From contig NZ_CP074126.1 of assembly GCF_018282095.1 (NCBI RefSeq), forward strand, positions 1,312,501 through 1,376,500: 64,000 bases of DNA, written 5' to 3'. Both the position numbers and the translations under genes were made by a program. Positions within the stretch are counted from its first letter, which is position 1, and every line of letters starts with the position of its first letter. Of the stretch, positions 52,890 to 61,955 are shown one piece after another. The stretch is from Pseudovibrio brasiliensis. Lineage in GTDB: Bacteria > Pseudomonadota > Alphaproteobacteria > Rhizobiales > Stappiaceae. The notes beneath the pieces were generated by a model that was not told the DNA's origin, made no database searches, and saw only the letters and a list, made by a program, of their open reading frames with translations.

Positions 52890-53312
52890 TTACTGAGTAC
52901 GGAAACGCGCTTGTGCACCGCGCTCAATGGCTGCGATGGTCAGCTTATCCAGCTTCAGGTGGTCGCGCAGCAGCTGCAGCATACGAACTTCTTCAGGGCT
53001 TACTCGCAAATCCGCCGCTGCAATCTCAACACCAAGCGCATAAGCCGTGTCATGCAATTTGGTTGGCAAAGATTCTGCCACAAGCGCCAATGTTGCGTTC
53101 ATGCCATTTTCGCCAGAAAGACGCTCAGCGCACTGCTGGGTGACCTTGATCAGGTCATTGTCATCAAAGTCTTTGAAGACAGGGAGAATGCCCACAATAT
53201 CGCCAAGCTGACGCAGCTCTGCATCGCTCATCGCGCTATCAGCGGCAGAAACCATCACCATCACATGAATGAGAGCTTCTTCTACGCTCAGTAATCTATC
53301 TATTGTACCCAT
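52890..53312 (-). CDS. TerB-like (tellurite-resistance family) protein
   Basis: A 140-residue all-helical protein of the TerB/DjlA-N type: LSVEEALIHVMVMVSAADSA, MSDAELRQLGDIVGILPVF, YALGVEIAAADLRVSPEEVR and LQLLRDHLKLDK. The repeated A-A-D-x-x-(M/V)-S-x-x-E pattern is the acidic, metal-binding signature. A link to tellurite resistance is not implied without the other ter genes, none of which is here. GGGGAG lies just before the ATG. Confidence 0.8.
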   Translation of the reverse strand: MGTIDRLLSVEEALIHVMVMVSAADSAMSDAELRQLGDIVGILPVFKDFDDNDLIKVTQQCAERLSGENGMNATLALVAESLPTKLHDTAYALGVEIAAADLRVSPEEVRMLQLLRDHLKLDKLTIAAIERGAQARFRTQ

Positions 53313-53569
53313 ATCTCCCCAAAGCAAAAAGCTTTGCCTCTTGGTTTGCTTTAGTTTTTCGCTTTGCCAAATCGTCCGGCAGCGGTTAATGACTGCAAAG
53401 GTAAGTTGGCTTCCTGACACATACAAGGGGTTACAGCCGAAAACCCAAGAACTGTCATTGACGTGGGCGCTAGTTTTACATAAGTTCGCGCAGCTTTCCG
53501 GCATCAAATATAGCTGGTGAAAGCAAAACTCAGTTACAATTTAATCTCCAAATACGGATCTCAAAATCC

Positions 53570-55228
53570 ATGTCTACGAACAGTTTGCCTCAACTCGATC
53601 TCAGCCCAGAACTTATCGAGGCGGCACAGGTATCTAAAGCCTGGCCGTTTGAAGAAGCACGCAAACTGGTCAAACGGTTGGAGAAGAAACCCAAGACCGG
53701 GCCGGTCTTGTTCGAGACCGGCTATGGTCCATCTGGTCTGCCTCACATGGGCACCTTTGGCGAAGTTGCACGCACTACTATGGTGCGCACCGCCTTTCGT
53801 TTGCTCACGCAAGACAAGATCCCGACCAAGCTGATCTGCTTCTCCGATGATATGGACGGCTTCCGCAAGGTACCAACCAACGTGCCTAATCAGGAAATGT
53901 TGGCAGAGTATCTTGGTAAGCCGCTGACACGCGTGCCGGATCCATTCGGTGAGTTTGATGGGTTCGCTCAATCAAACAACGCGAAACTGATGGCGTTTCT
54001 GGACAAATTCGGCTTCGAATACGAATTCGCGTCTTCCACTGAATACTACACCTCTGGTGTATTCGATAAAGCACTCCTGCGCATGCTGGAAGTCTACGAC
54101 AAGATCATGGCGATCATCCTCCCAACTCTGGGTGAAGAGCGTCAGGCGACGTATTCTCCGTTCCTGCCAGTCTGCCCGCGCACAGGCGTCGTGCTTCAGG
54201 TGCCAATGGTGGATCGCAATGTCGAAAAAGGCACTGTGACCTACATTGATCCGGAAACGGAAGACCGTGTGGAAGTGCCAGTAACCGGTGGCGCCGTGAA
54301 GTGTCAGTGGAAAGCCGACTGGGCGCTGCGTTGGTACGCGCTGGGCATCGATTATGAGATGGCTGGTAAGGACCTGATCGACAGTGTGAACCTGTCTGGC
54401 AAGATCTGTAAGGCTCTGGGCGCTCCAGCTCCAGAAGGCTTCAACTATGAGCTCTTCCTGGATGACAAAGGCCAGAAGATCTCCAAGTCCAAAGGCAACG
54501 GCCTGACCATGGAAGAGTGGCTGACCTACGCTTCTCAGGAAAGCCTGTCTCTGTTCAACTTCCAGAAGCCAAAGACTGCGAAGAAGCTGTACTTTGATGT
54601 GATCCCGAAAGCGGTCGACGAGTACTGCACCTTCCTGTCCAAGTTTGAGGGCATGGAAGCAGCGCAGAAGCTGATGAACCCAGTGTGGCACATCCACTAT
54701 GGCAACCCACCGAAGGAAGAAATGCCAATCTCCTTCGCGATGCTGCTCAACCTCGTTTCTGCGTCCAACGCAGAAAACAAGGACGTGCTTTGGGCGTTCA
54801 TCTCCCGCTATGCACCGGGCTCTTCTGCGCAGACGCATAAGATGCTGGACGAGCTGGTTGGCTACGCAATCCGCTACTACGACGACTTCGTAAAGCCTAC
54901 GAAGAAGTTCAAGCCAGCGGATGAAGTTGAGATCGAAATGCTCACCAAGCTGGACGAAGTGTTGGCTGGTCTGCCTGCTGATACGGACGGTGGTGACATC
55001 CAGAACGCAATTTACGACATTGGTCGCAATATTGAGCGTTACCAGAACACAGCCAAGCCGGGCCCAGACGGTCGCCCGGGTGTCGCGCAGACCTTCTTCT
55101 CTGCGATTTATCAGGTACTTCTGGGGCAGGAGAAAGGTCCTCGTTTCGGATCCTTCATCGCTCTCTACGGTATTCCAGAAACCCGTAGTTTGATTGCAAA
55201 AGCACTTGCAGGAGAGCTTGCAGCGTGA
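53570..55228 (+). CDS. lysK: Lysyl-tRNA synthetase, class I
   Basis: Charges tRNA-Lys with lysine. This is the class I (archaeal-type) enzyme found in many alphaproteobacteria, unrelated to the usual class II LysS. The HIGH equivalent is [19 protein letters not shown] and the KMSKS loop is [18 protein letters not shown]. The intervening [15 protein letters not shown] and [20 protein letters not shown] are family blocks. 552 residues, normal. The gene ends six bases before a strong terminator that runs into the next gene. Confidence 0.97.
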   Translation: MSTNSLPQLDLSPELIEAAQVSKAWPFEEARKLVKRLEKKPKTGPVLFETGYGPSGLPHMGTFGEVARTTMVRTAFRLLTQDKIPTKLICFSDDMDGFRKVPTNVPNQEMLAEYLGKPLTRVPDPFGEFDGFAQSNNAKLMAFLDKFGFEYEFASSTEYYTSGVFDKALLRMLEVYDKIMAIILPTLGEERQATYSPFLPVCPRTGVVLQVPMVDRNVEKGTVTYIDPETEDRVEVPVTGGAVKCQWKADWALRWYALGIDYEMAGKDLIDSVNLSGKICKALGAPAPEGFNYELFLDDKGQKISKSKGNGLTMEEWLTYASQESLSLFNFQKPKTAKKLYFDVIPKAVDEYCTFLSKFEGMEAAQKLMNPVWHIHYGNPPKEEMPISFAMLLNLVSASNAENKDVLWAFISRYAPGSSAQTHKMLDELVGYAIRYYDDFVKPTKKFKPADEVEIEMLTKLDEVLAGLPADTDGGDIQNAIYDIGRNIERYQNTAKPGPDGRPGVAQTFFSAIYQVLLGQEKGPRFGSFIALYGIPETRSLIAKALAGELAA

Positions 55229-55234
55229 TGAATT

Positions 55235-55261
55235 AGCCCCCTCAAACGAGGGGGCTTTTTT
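55235..55261 (+). terminator. lysK terminator abutting the next start codon
   Basis: Perfect 9-base stem AGCCCCCTC/GAGGGGGCT with an AAAC loop, then five T residues directly followed by ATG of the SGNH hydrolase. The GAGGGGG arm is also the only possible Shine-Dalgarno for that gene. Confidence 0.9.
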
Positions 55262-56038
55262 ATGTCTTTTCCCAGCTGGCTTACTTGGGCACTTTTACCC
55301 GTTTATATTGTCGAAGGTTTGCGTGCACGCGCCAACTCCGTGCGTTTTGCACCTGCTCCCGGTCCGCAATCCGGCGAAATCGCCGGGCAGGGCAAACAGA
55401 TAAACCTGCTCGTTGTCGGAGATTCCTCCGTTGCAGGTGTCGGCCTTGATCACACAACAAATGGTCTGACTTACAAGCTGGCCACCAAACTCTCAGAAAT
55501 CAGCGGCCAGCCCATCAAATGGCGGGCTGCGGGCAATAACTCCGCGACATCAGCGCAGCTGCGGGACGTTGTGGTGCCTAACCTGCCGGATGCTGATTAC
55601 ACCCACGTTTGCATCAGTATCGGCTTCAATGATCTGAAGAACTTCAAATCCGGCCGTGCTTGGAAGAAGGGCTTTGGCGAGTTGATCTACGCGCTGCGCA
55701 CCAAGTACCCGAATGCGCGCCTTTACTGGCCCAACCTTATGTCTCCCACCTACGTGCCAGCCCTCTCAAAAGCGCTGGCAGGTGTTCTGGAGCCGCGCCG
55801 TCAGATGATCAACCGTGTCGGCACACAGCTCTGCTTTGAGCGTGGAGCTATCTCCATGGCAGCCATACCGGAAATCACCAGCGCTGCCTTTTGTGAGGAC
55901 GGCGTGCACGCGACATCGCTGGGGAACCAGATCTGGGTGGACCACATGGTTGCTGATCTTCTTGAACGCGGTCTCCTAGGGTTGGAAGATAAGGATGAAG
56001 TAGAAGACAAACAAAACCAGATGGACAGCGCCCTGTAG
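55262..56038 (+). CDS. SGNH/GDSL-fold hydrolase
   Basis: A 258-residue esterase-type protein. Blocks: LLVVGDSSVAGVGLDHTTNG (Ser nucleophile, GDS), RAAGNNSATSAQLRD (Gly/Asn oxyanion hole), SIGFNDLKNFKSG (Asn) and DGVHATSLGN (Asp-His). The N-terminus SFPSWLTWALLPVYIVEGLR is hydrophobic and may anchor the protein. The substrate is unknown. Its start codon touches the lysK terminator, and its last 63 bases overlap the convergent Ca/H antiporter gene. Confidence 0.88.
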   Translation: MSFPSWLTWALLPVYIVEGLRARANSVRFAPAPGPQSGEIAGQGKQINLLVVGDSSVAGVGLDHTTNGLTYKLATKLSEISGQPIKWRAAGNNSATSAQLRDVVVPNLPDADYTHVCISIGFNDLKNFKSGRAWKKGFGELIYALRTKYPNARLYWPNLMSPTYVPALSKALAGVLEPRRQMINRVGTQLCFERGAISMAAIPEITSAAFCEDGVHATSLGNQIWVDHMVADLLERGLLGLEDKDEVEDKQNQMDSAL

Positions 56039-57148
56039 GGCGTTTGTTCGGGTGCCTGTGAACGTGATCATGCTCAAGATCAGTGTCAGGAGCAACAGGA
56101 TCATATCTGTATCCTTCACACCCAGCACAATGTGAATGTCAAAGATCCCGGCTGCAATCAAAACCGCCGGGACAGTCAACCCGATGGTTGCCAGCGCCGA
56201 GCCAAGACAGATGTTGACGGAGCGCTGAAGTCTGTTGGCCAACGCAGCACGGAAGCTGCCAAGCCCTTCTGGCGTCAGAACCAGAAGCGCCACAAGAACA
56301 CCGCCAAAGGCCGCAGGCATGTGGAAGCTGGCGATGCCAAAGTCCACCAGAACCGCGAACTTCTTCGAAAGCAGCACGATCGGCAACATAGTCAGGATCA
56401 GGAAGATCGCATGATAGCCGGTGGAGTAAATCTCCAGGTCATGATGATGGTCATCCTCATCATGAGCGTGCTTGTCATCCTCAACCTCATCCTTTGCCAT
56501 CAGAAATGACAGAGCCACACCAGAATGCGGCTTAGGCTGAATGAAGAAGGACTTATGCCGGATACTCTGTGTTGCCAGGAACACGGCGTAAAGCAAGCTG
56601 ATCATCACCGCGAAGGAAATCTGTTGTCCGGTAGATAGGGATGGATCTGCGGTGGAAGTGGTGTAACGGGGAAGGATCAGAGAAAACGTTGCAAGCGGAA
56701 TGAGAACTGAAAGGAAGGAGCGGGCACCCGTGGTGTTGAAGGGCTGTTCTCCGTATTTGAGGCCGCCCAGAAGTAGACTGATGCCCACCATGCCATTCAG
56801 CACAATGTTGAGCACCGCGAGCATCGTATCGCGTGCCAGAGGCTCATTGGTGCCACCTGTCAGCATGATGGAGACAATAAGTGAGACCTCAATGCCGATC
56901 ACCGAAAGGGTCAGGATAAGTGTCCCGTAGGGTTCCCCCAGAATAACAGCCAGACAGTCTGCATGGCGTACCACGCCAAAGGCACACCACAGCATGACCC
57001 CAAAGAGCCATACAAAGCAGAACATCTGCACGATTAAACCAGCAGATGGCTGCAATAGGTCCGCCCCAGCCAGAAAGAAAAAGGCTGTGGTTGCAGCTCC
57101 TGCCAGAAAACAGGCTTCTCGTTTAAGTGTACTCCAAAACCCTGACAT
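55976..57148 (-). CDS. Calcium/proton antiporter, CaCA family (ChaA-like)
   Basis: Inner-membrane exchanger of 390 residues with about 11 hydrophobic segments. The two alpha repeats are visible as GEPYGTLILTLSVIGIEVSL and LTPEGLGSFRAALANRLQRS followed by NICLGSALATIGLTVP, each with the G-x-(P/S)...E core that binds cation. Between them is an acidic, histidine-rich cytoplasmic loop (DEVEDDKHAHDEDDHHHD), a likely metal-sensing element. Often labelled ChaA or y4hA. I chose the ATG; a TTG six codons upstream follows GGAG poorly. Confidence 0.9.
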   Translation of the reverse strand: MSGFWSTLKREACFLAGAATTAFFFLAGADLLQPSAGLIVQMFCFVWLFGVMLWCAFGVVRHADCLAVILGEPYGTLILTLSVIGIEVSLIVSIMLTGGTNEPLARDTMLAVLNIVLNGMVGISLLLGGLKYGEQPFNTTGARSFLSVLIPLATFSLILPRYTTSTADPSLSTGQQISFAVMISLLYAVFLATQSIRHKSFFIQPKPHSGVALSFLMAKDEVEDDKHAHDEDDHHHDLEIYSTGYHAIFLILTMLPIVLLSKKFAVLVDFGIASFHMPAAFGGVLVALLVLTPEGLGSFRAALANRLQRSVNICLGSALATIGLTVPAVLIAAGIFDIHIVLGVKDTDMILLLLTLILSMITFTGTRTNALQGAVHLVLFVFYFILIFQP

Positions 57149-57184
57149 TATACTTTTGTTCTCCAAGGCCCTGTAAAAAATGAA

Positions 57185-58081
57185 TTATTCTGTTGCAGAG
57201 GTCTCCGCAGTAACGTCTTCGCGTGGACGCCAGATGATGGCAGGTTCCCCCTCCATCACCAGTGGTGTCTCGGAGGTGCTGTCGTCCGCAAGCTCCTCCC
57301 ATGAGTTCACCAATGTGGCTGACACATCATCACTTAGCTGCACCAGCTTGGAACGCCAGATACCCTGTTCAGCCCGCCGCGCCTTCGCAGCAACGTCTTT
57401 CAGGGCCTCAGGGGCATCTCGCTCAGCCTTTGCCCAACCATTCTCAATCAGCCAAGTGGCAAGATCATGTTTGCCCACGTTGCAGGTTGCAGCATAATCA
57501 TCCCCTTGCATGGGCTTCATATCAGAGCAGGTGACACGCTTCTGGCGGATGAAAGCACGCAAAGCCGTCCGTGCTCTGATCCCGCAAGGCCATCTTTCAC
57601 CATTTTCACTGGGGCATGTTGTGCTGAGAGGAACAGCTTGGACGTGATGAAGCGAAATCCGTTTCTTTTTATCGCTCAATGTTGCCCCATCCACCGCAAC
57701 AGGGCGATAGAGCACCAGCTCTTTCGGAGGAGGCTGCTTGGACTTGCGCGGTACTTTGACATGAGCAACACGTTGTAGAGTAGCTGTCACCGCAGGAGGA
57801 GGCGTGCGCGTACCACCCACATTGCGCAGTCCATCAGGATGTTTAGGAGGTGTTTTGGGGATCTTGGCCTCGGCAGCAAGGCGAGCAGCTTCCAGAGCAG
57901 CGAGTTCTTTCTGCTTTTCTTCAGCGCTTGGCTTATGCTCAACCGGGAAAGAGGAAGGGCGATAGAGGGTGCGGGCGTTTCCACGCAAAGCGGTTTCTGC
58001 ATTGTACTCAATGAGTGCATAAAACCCGACGCCAAGAAGCGCCACTCCAAAAAGAAAACACGTAGTCTTGGTAATCCGCAT
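57185..58081 (-). CDS. SNase-like (thermonuclease-type) secreted or anchored protein
   Basis: About 298 residues. The N-terminal membrane segment TTCFLFGVALLGVGFYALIE may be an uncleaved anchor; a proline- and lysine-rich linker follows (to about residue 125). The staphylococcal-nuclease-like fold then appears: VAVDGATLSDKKKRISLHHV, RTALRAFIRQKRVTC, DLATWLIENGWAKAERDAPE and AARRAEQGIWRSKLV-type ending. The usual catalytic Arg/Glu set is not obvious, so it may bind rather than cut nucleic acid. Probably in the same minus-strand unit as the S24-type repressor upstream (15 bases apart). Confidence 0.75.
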   Translation of the reverse strand: MRITKTTCFLFGVALLGVGFYALIEYNAETALRGNARTLYRPSSFPVEHKPSAEEKQKELAALEAARLAAEAKIPKTPPKHPDGLRNVGGTRTPPPAVTATLQRVAHVKVPRKSKQPPPKELVLYRPVAVDGATLSDKKKRISLHHVQAVPLSTTCPSENGERWPCGIRARTALRAFIRQKRVTCSDMKPMQGDDYAATCNVGKHDLATWLIENGWAKAERDAPEALKDVAAKARRAEQGIWRSKLVQLSDDVSATLVNSWEELADDSTSETPLVMEGEPAIIWRPREDVTAETSATE

Positions 58082-58096
58082 AAGCACCCTGTCTGC

Positions 58097-58741
58097 TTAT
58101 TGGCTCACCCACAAAATCCTTGCTGTCCAGACCAGATCCACAACTTGAACAACCCTTGATGTGTCATCCGAGGTGTGCCGTCGAAATTCAATGCGCTCGT
58201 TTGTTTGCCGTTGCAACGGGCCGCAATGTAAATCTCCGGTTTTAGTCGCTATCAAAACATGATCATTTCGCCGCAAAGAGCTCTCGGGAGAGACGATGAG
58301 TATTTGTCCTTCCCTGTAGTATGGTTCAAAACTATTACTCGAAACTTCCAGTGCGAAGAATTTCTCACTCTGAGAACTGGGAAAAATGAAGCTATCGCAG
58401 AATTTATCTAGCTGAAAACCCGAGAGATTCTCAAGATCCACCTCTCGCAACTCATCACTCGTGCATAAATACGCGGGAAATGACCGGAAATGTGTACCGG
58501 AGATCTCTGTATTGTCTTGAAGCAGTCCAGCAAAATCCACGAAGGTCATTTGAGTGACTTCCAGCACCTTGGCGAGCGACTCCGTTGACGGCCAGCGTGG
58601 GCGACCATCAGCGGCAAAGCGCTTGGAAGGATTGAAGGAGGTCGGATCGAGTCCCGCACGGCGTGCAAGGCCAGAGGGTGTTAGTTGATGCCGCTCAGCC
58701 ACCTTATCAAGCGCTGCCCAAAGGTGCTCGTGATCTAACAT
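58097..58741 (-). CDS. HTH transcriptional regulator with degenerate S24/LexA-like domain
   Basis: A 214-residue phage-repressor-like protein. The N-terminal helix-turn-helix region reads LTPSGLARRAGLDPTSFNPS and WPSTESLAKVLEVTQMTF. The C-terminal domain resembles S24 peptidases: LEVSSNSFEPYYREGQILIV corresponds to the D-S-M-x-P-x-(L/Y) block with its serine at about residue 137. However, the second block reads GDLHCGPLQR, where active proteins have V-K-R-L, so the catalytic lysine is missing. It should bind DNA and dimerise but probably not self-cleave. Target genes are unknown. Confidence 0.82.
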   Translation of the reverse strand: MLDHEHLWAALDKVAERHQLTPSGLARRAGLDPTSFNPSKRFAADGRPRWPSTESLAKVLEVTQMTFVDFAGLLQDNTEISGTHFRSFPAYLCTSDELREVDLENLSGFQLDKFCDSFIFPSSQSEKFFALEVSSNSFEPYYREGQILIVSPESSLRRNDHVLIATKTGDLHCGPLQRQTNERIEFRRHTSDDTSRVVQVVDLVWTARILWVSQ

Positions 58742-58950
58742 TCATCCTCCAACAGCGGAAACAACCAGACATAAACCGTACAGATTTGCTGGAAAAACAG
58801 CCTTGTTCTGCACCTCTTAGAAATCTTGTATGTGGTGAATAAAATCCTATTGCAAGCACTAGTCGAAAGAGAGGGGTTGCCAGCCACCGATTTGTGGATG
58901 TATGAGCATGGCTTCAGTTGAGTAGACGTCTCTCCTGAAAGGCAATTCCC

Positions 58951-59292
58951 ATGTCCCTCATATTCAAGATCGCCCCCAAGGCGCTTTGGCAGGAAGCTGA
59001 AGCTGCCGGTATCTTTGCGGGTGCTCCGATCGATCTGGCCGATGGTTACATCCACTTCTCCAGCGCCGAGACCGTGAAAGAAACCGCTGCGCTGTACTTT
59101 GCGGGACAAACCGACTTGCTGCTGATTGCCGTTGAGAGCGAAGACTTCCCGGAAAACGAAATGAAATGGGAAGCCTCCCGAGGCGGCACACTCTTCCCGC
59201 ACCTTTATGGCGAGTTTCCTGTCTCCAAAGCAAAATGGGTTAAACCATTGCCATTGGACGCTGAAGGCAATCACGAGTTTCCGGAGCTTTAA
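58951..59292 (+). CDS. DUF952 family protein
   Basis: A 113-residue cytoplasmic protein with the DUF952 pattern: LIFKIAPKALWQEAEAAGIF, PIDLADGYIHFSSAETVKET, DLLLIAVESEDF and RGGTLFPHLYGEFPVSK. The fold is ADP-ribosyltransferase/DUF952-like, with no known activity. It ends immediately before pyrD (stop TAA, then ATG), so the two are co-transcribed and probably coupled, an arrangement common in alphaproteobacteria. Confidence 0.92.
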   Translation: MSLIFKIAPKALWQEAEAAGIFAGAPIDLADGYIHFSSAETVKETAALYFAGQTDLLLIAVESEDFPENEMKWEASRGGTLFPHLYGEFPVSKAKWVKPLPLDAEGNHEFPEL

Positions 59293-60396
59293 ATGTCGAT
59301 TGAAAACCTGATCAACAAAGTAGGTATTCGGGCGCTGCATTGTCTGGATCCTGAGACCTCTCATAACGCCACCATCAAGATGCTTGCCTCTGGCCTAGCA
59401 CCTACATTCGGCCAAATTGAGAACAAAGCACTTGAGTACAAGCTCGGTGATCTGACCTTCAAGAACCCGGTCGGCATGGCTGCAGGGTTTGATAAGAACG
59501 CAGAAGCCATCACACCACTCATGAAGCTCGGCTTCGGGCATGTTGAAGTGGGCACTGTGACCCCACTGCCGCAGGAAGGTAATCCAAAGCCTAGGAATTT
59601 CCGCCTCAGCGCAGACCGCGCCGTGATCAACCGCTACGGCTTCAACAATGACGGCCACGATGTAGTCTATGAACGCATCCGCAAGGCTGGCCGCACACCG
59701 GGTGTTCTGGGCATCAACGTGGGCGCCAACAAGCTCTCTGAGGATCGCGTTGCCGATTATGTGCTGGGTGTGAAACGTTTCGCTGAACTGGCAGACTACC
59801 TGACGGCCAACATCTCCTCTCCAAACACACCAGGCCTGCGAGACCTGCAGGAAAAGGATGCTCTTGCGCACCTTCTCTCTGCCATTGTCAGCGCACGTGA
59901 CGAGCAGGAAGACCGTCTGGGCCGCAAAGTCCCGGTCATGTTGAAGATCGCACCGGATGTCACGGAAGAGGCGCTCAAGGAGATCGCTGAGGTTGTCATG
60001 ACCAACAAGGTCGATGGCATGATTGTCTCCAACACCACCATCGCCCGCCCATCCACGCTCAAAGATCAGCAGCAGGCGAAGGAAGCCGGTGGTCTGTCAG
60101 GCGCCCCGTTGTTTGAACGCGCAACCATCGCTCTGGCGAAGACCAGACGCGCTGTAGGGCCGGACCTGCCGCTCTTTGGTGTTGGTGGAGTTGATACGCC
60201 AGAAAAGGCGGCTGCGAAGATCTTTGCAGGGGCTAACCAGATCCAGCTGTACTCCGGCATGGTGTATGAGGGGCAGACGTTGGTGAAGAAGATCAATCAG
60301 CATCTCTCTCGTCTGGTCGCTGCCCGTGGTGTCTCCAACTTGCAGGAGCTGGTCGGCATCGACAACGACATCTGGGCAGACAAAACGCTCGACTAA
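59293..60396 (+). CDS. pyrD: Dihydroorotate dehydrogenase (quinone), class 2
   Basis: Membrane-associated FMN enzyme oxidising dihydroorotate to orotate in pyrimidine synthesis, passing electrons to quinone. 367 residues. The N-terminal helices for membrane contact are followed by NPVGMAAGFDKNAEAITPLM, EVGTVTPLPQEGNPKPRNFR, NRYGFNNDGHD, YLTANISSPNTPGLRDLQ (catalytic Ser region of class 2) and VDGMIVSNTTIARP. Complete and typical. It follows DUF952 without a gap and ends before a terminator. Confidence 0.97.
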   Translation: MSIENLINKVGIRALHCLDPETSHNATIKMLASGLAPTFGQIENKALEYKLGDLTFKNPVGMAAGFDKNAEAITPLMKLGFGHVEVGTVTPLPQEGNPKPRNFRLSADRAVINRYGFNNDGHDVVYERIRKAGRTPGVLGINVGANKLSEDRVADYVLGVKRFAELADYLTANISSPNTPGLRDLQEKDALAHLLSAIVSARDEQEDRLGRKVPVMLKIAPDVTEEALKEIAEVVMTNKVDGMIVSNTTIARPSTLKDQQQAKEAGGLSGAPLFERATIALAKTRRAVGPDLPLFGVGGVDTPEKAAAKIFAGANQIQLYSGMVYEGQTLVKKINQHLSRLVAARGVSNLQELVGIDNDIWADKTLD

Positions 60397-60403
60397 AACA
60401 GTT

Positions 60404-60437
60404 AAGGCGAGGCGCATTTCAGCAGCCTCGCCTTTTT
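60404..60437. terminator. Terminator between pyrD and the MATE gene
   Basis: Perfect 10-base stem AAGGCGAGGC/GCCTCGCCTT followed by TTT on the plus strand. It serves pyrD and possibly the convergent MATE gene. Confidence 0.85.
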
Positions 60438-60446
60438 ATCTCGTGA

Positions 60447-61793
60447 TCAACCAGACGTACTGGAAGCTGGCTGCAGAGCGCCAAAGTATTGCCGCTCACG
60501 CACGACGCACAGATAGCTCAGCGTCAATCCACGTGCACCGAAGAACACCAGCAACGAGAACCAGAGCCCGTCGTTTCCATAGATCGGAAACAGCAGATAG
60601 TAGCTGGCAAGGAACAGTATGGTTGAAACCACCACAGAGTTCCGCATGTCCTGAGACCACGTTGCGCCAATAAATATCCCGTCCATCTGGAAGGCTAGAG
60701 TGCCGATGATTGGCGTCAGGACGGCCCAGAACATGAAGGTCCGCGCTGTTTCTCGTACTTCTGCATGAGTGGTGAGCAGATCAATCACCACACCGCCGGT
60801 CAGCCACAGCACCATTGCTGCGCCAAAGGAAAGCCCAAAGCCCCAGCCGATGGAAAGCCGCAGAGCCTTGCGGAAGGCTGTGCGTTGCTTGGCGCCAATC
60901 GCTTGCCCAACCACCTGTTCAGCAGCTGAAGCTGTGCCGTCCAGAAAGAACGCCGCAACCAGAATGAACTTCTCCAGAACCGCATTCGCTGCCAGAACCA
61001 CTTCACCCTGAGCCGCACTGCGTGATGTGAAGAAGCCAAAGGCAAACAGCATCACCATGGACCGGATCATGATATCCCGGTTCAGCGCCAGCATCGGCTT
61101 AAGTTTTTCCCAGATGATGATCTGAGAGAATGTCGGCAGCGGCGCGCCATTCAGCTCTCGCTTAATCAGATAGAGCCCCAGACAGAACGTCAGCATCTCC
61201 GCAATGAAGGTCGCCACAGCAACACCTGGAATGCCCCAGTTGAACCCAAGCACAAACACCACAGAAAGCACCATATTGGTGACATTCAGGAAGGTCTGAA
61301 TAAGCAGCCCGATGCCCGCCTTGCTCAGCCCAAGATACCACCCAAGGATGGAGTAATTGGCGAGCACAAACGGAGCAGAAAACGCACGGATCGCAAAGTA
61401 TGTCGCCGCAGCTTCTTGAACCGCTTGTGTGCCGCCAATGATCGGCAGGCCAAAACTAAGGATCGGCCATTGCAGGAAGATAACAATCACACCGCCAATC
61501 AGCCCCAACAGCAGCGCACGCGCCAACACAGCCCGCATCTCATTGCCATTGCTGGCACCAAGGGCTTGCGCCGCCAGACCCGTTGTACCCGCGCGCAGGA
61601 AGTAAAAGAACGCGCCGATCACATCAAACAGGATCGTGCCCACAGCCAAACCACCCAGCAAAGCCGCATCATGCAGCTGCCCAATCACTGCAGTATCAAC
61701 CAGCCCCAGCAATGGAGTGGAGATATACGCCAGTGTCATCGGGACAGCGAGCGCAAGGAAAGAGCGGTTTGTCACTTTGAAACTTGTAGACAC
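60447..61793 (-). CDS. MATE family efflux transporter
   Basis: Inner-membrane multidrug/toxin antiporter (H or Na driven), 448 residues with about 12 helices in two halves. The N-terminal half shows LAYISTPLLGLVDTAVIGQL-type sequence (PMTLAYISTPLLGLVDTAVI) and GTTGLAAQALGA; the C-terminal half GTASAAEQVVGQAIGAKQRT. It belongs to the DinF branch. GTG start. Substrate unknown. Confidence 0.92.
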   Translation of the reverse strand: MSTSFKVTNRSFLALAVPMTLAYISTPLLGLVDTAVIGQLHDAALLGGLAVGTILFDVIGAFFYFLRAGTTGLAAQALGASNGNEMRAVLARALLLGLIGGVIVIFLQWPILSFGLPIIGGTQAVQEAAATYFAIRAFSAPFVLANYSILGWYLGLSKAGIGLLIQTFLNVTNMVLSVVFVLGFNWGIPGVAVATFIAEMLTFCLGLYLIKRELNGAPLPTFSQIIIWEKLKPMLALNRDIMIRSMVMLFAFGFFTSRSAAQGEVVLAANAVLEKFILVAAFFLDGTASAAEQVVGQAIGAKQRTAFRKALRLSIGWGFGLSFGAAMVLWLTGGVVIDLLTTHAEVRETARTFMFWAVLTPIIGTLAFQMDGIFIGATWSQDMRNSVVVSTILFLASYYLLFPIYGNDGLWFSLLVFFGARGLTLSYLCVVRERQYFGALQPASSTSG

Positions 61794-61955
61794 GGAGAAA
61801 CCTTTAAATGCACGAGAGCAATGCGAGCCTGCAGCTCAAATGGGCTTGGGGAAATTGAATTCTCTATGCTCATATTGGTTTGTTCTGTTTTTGTCCATAT
61901 TTATAATCTTGAGAGATCGGTTAGATTGGCTTGAAACAGAGAAGGTGTTGCTCTC

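Noticed and set aside
52890-53312. Tellurite-resistance cluster
   Set aside because: Only a TerB-like domain is present; no terA, terC, terD or terZ nearby.
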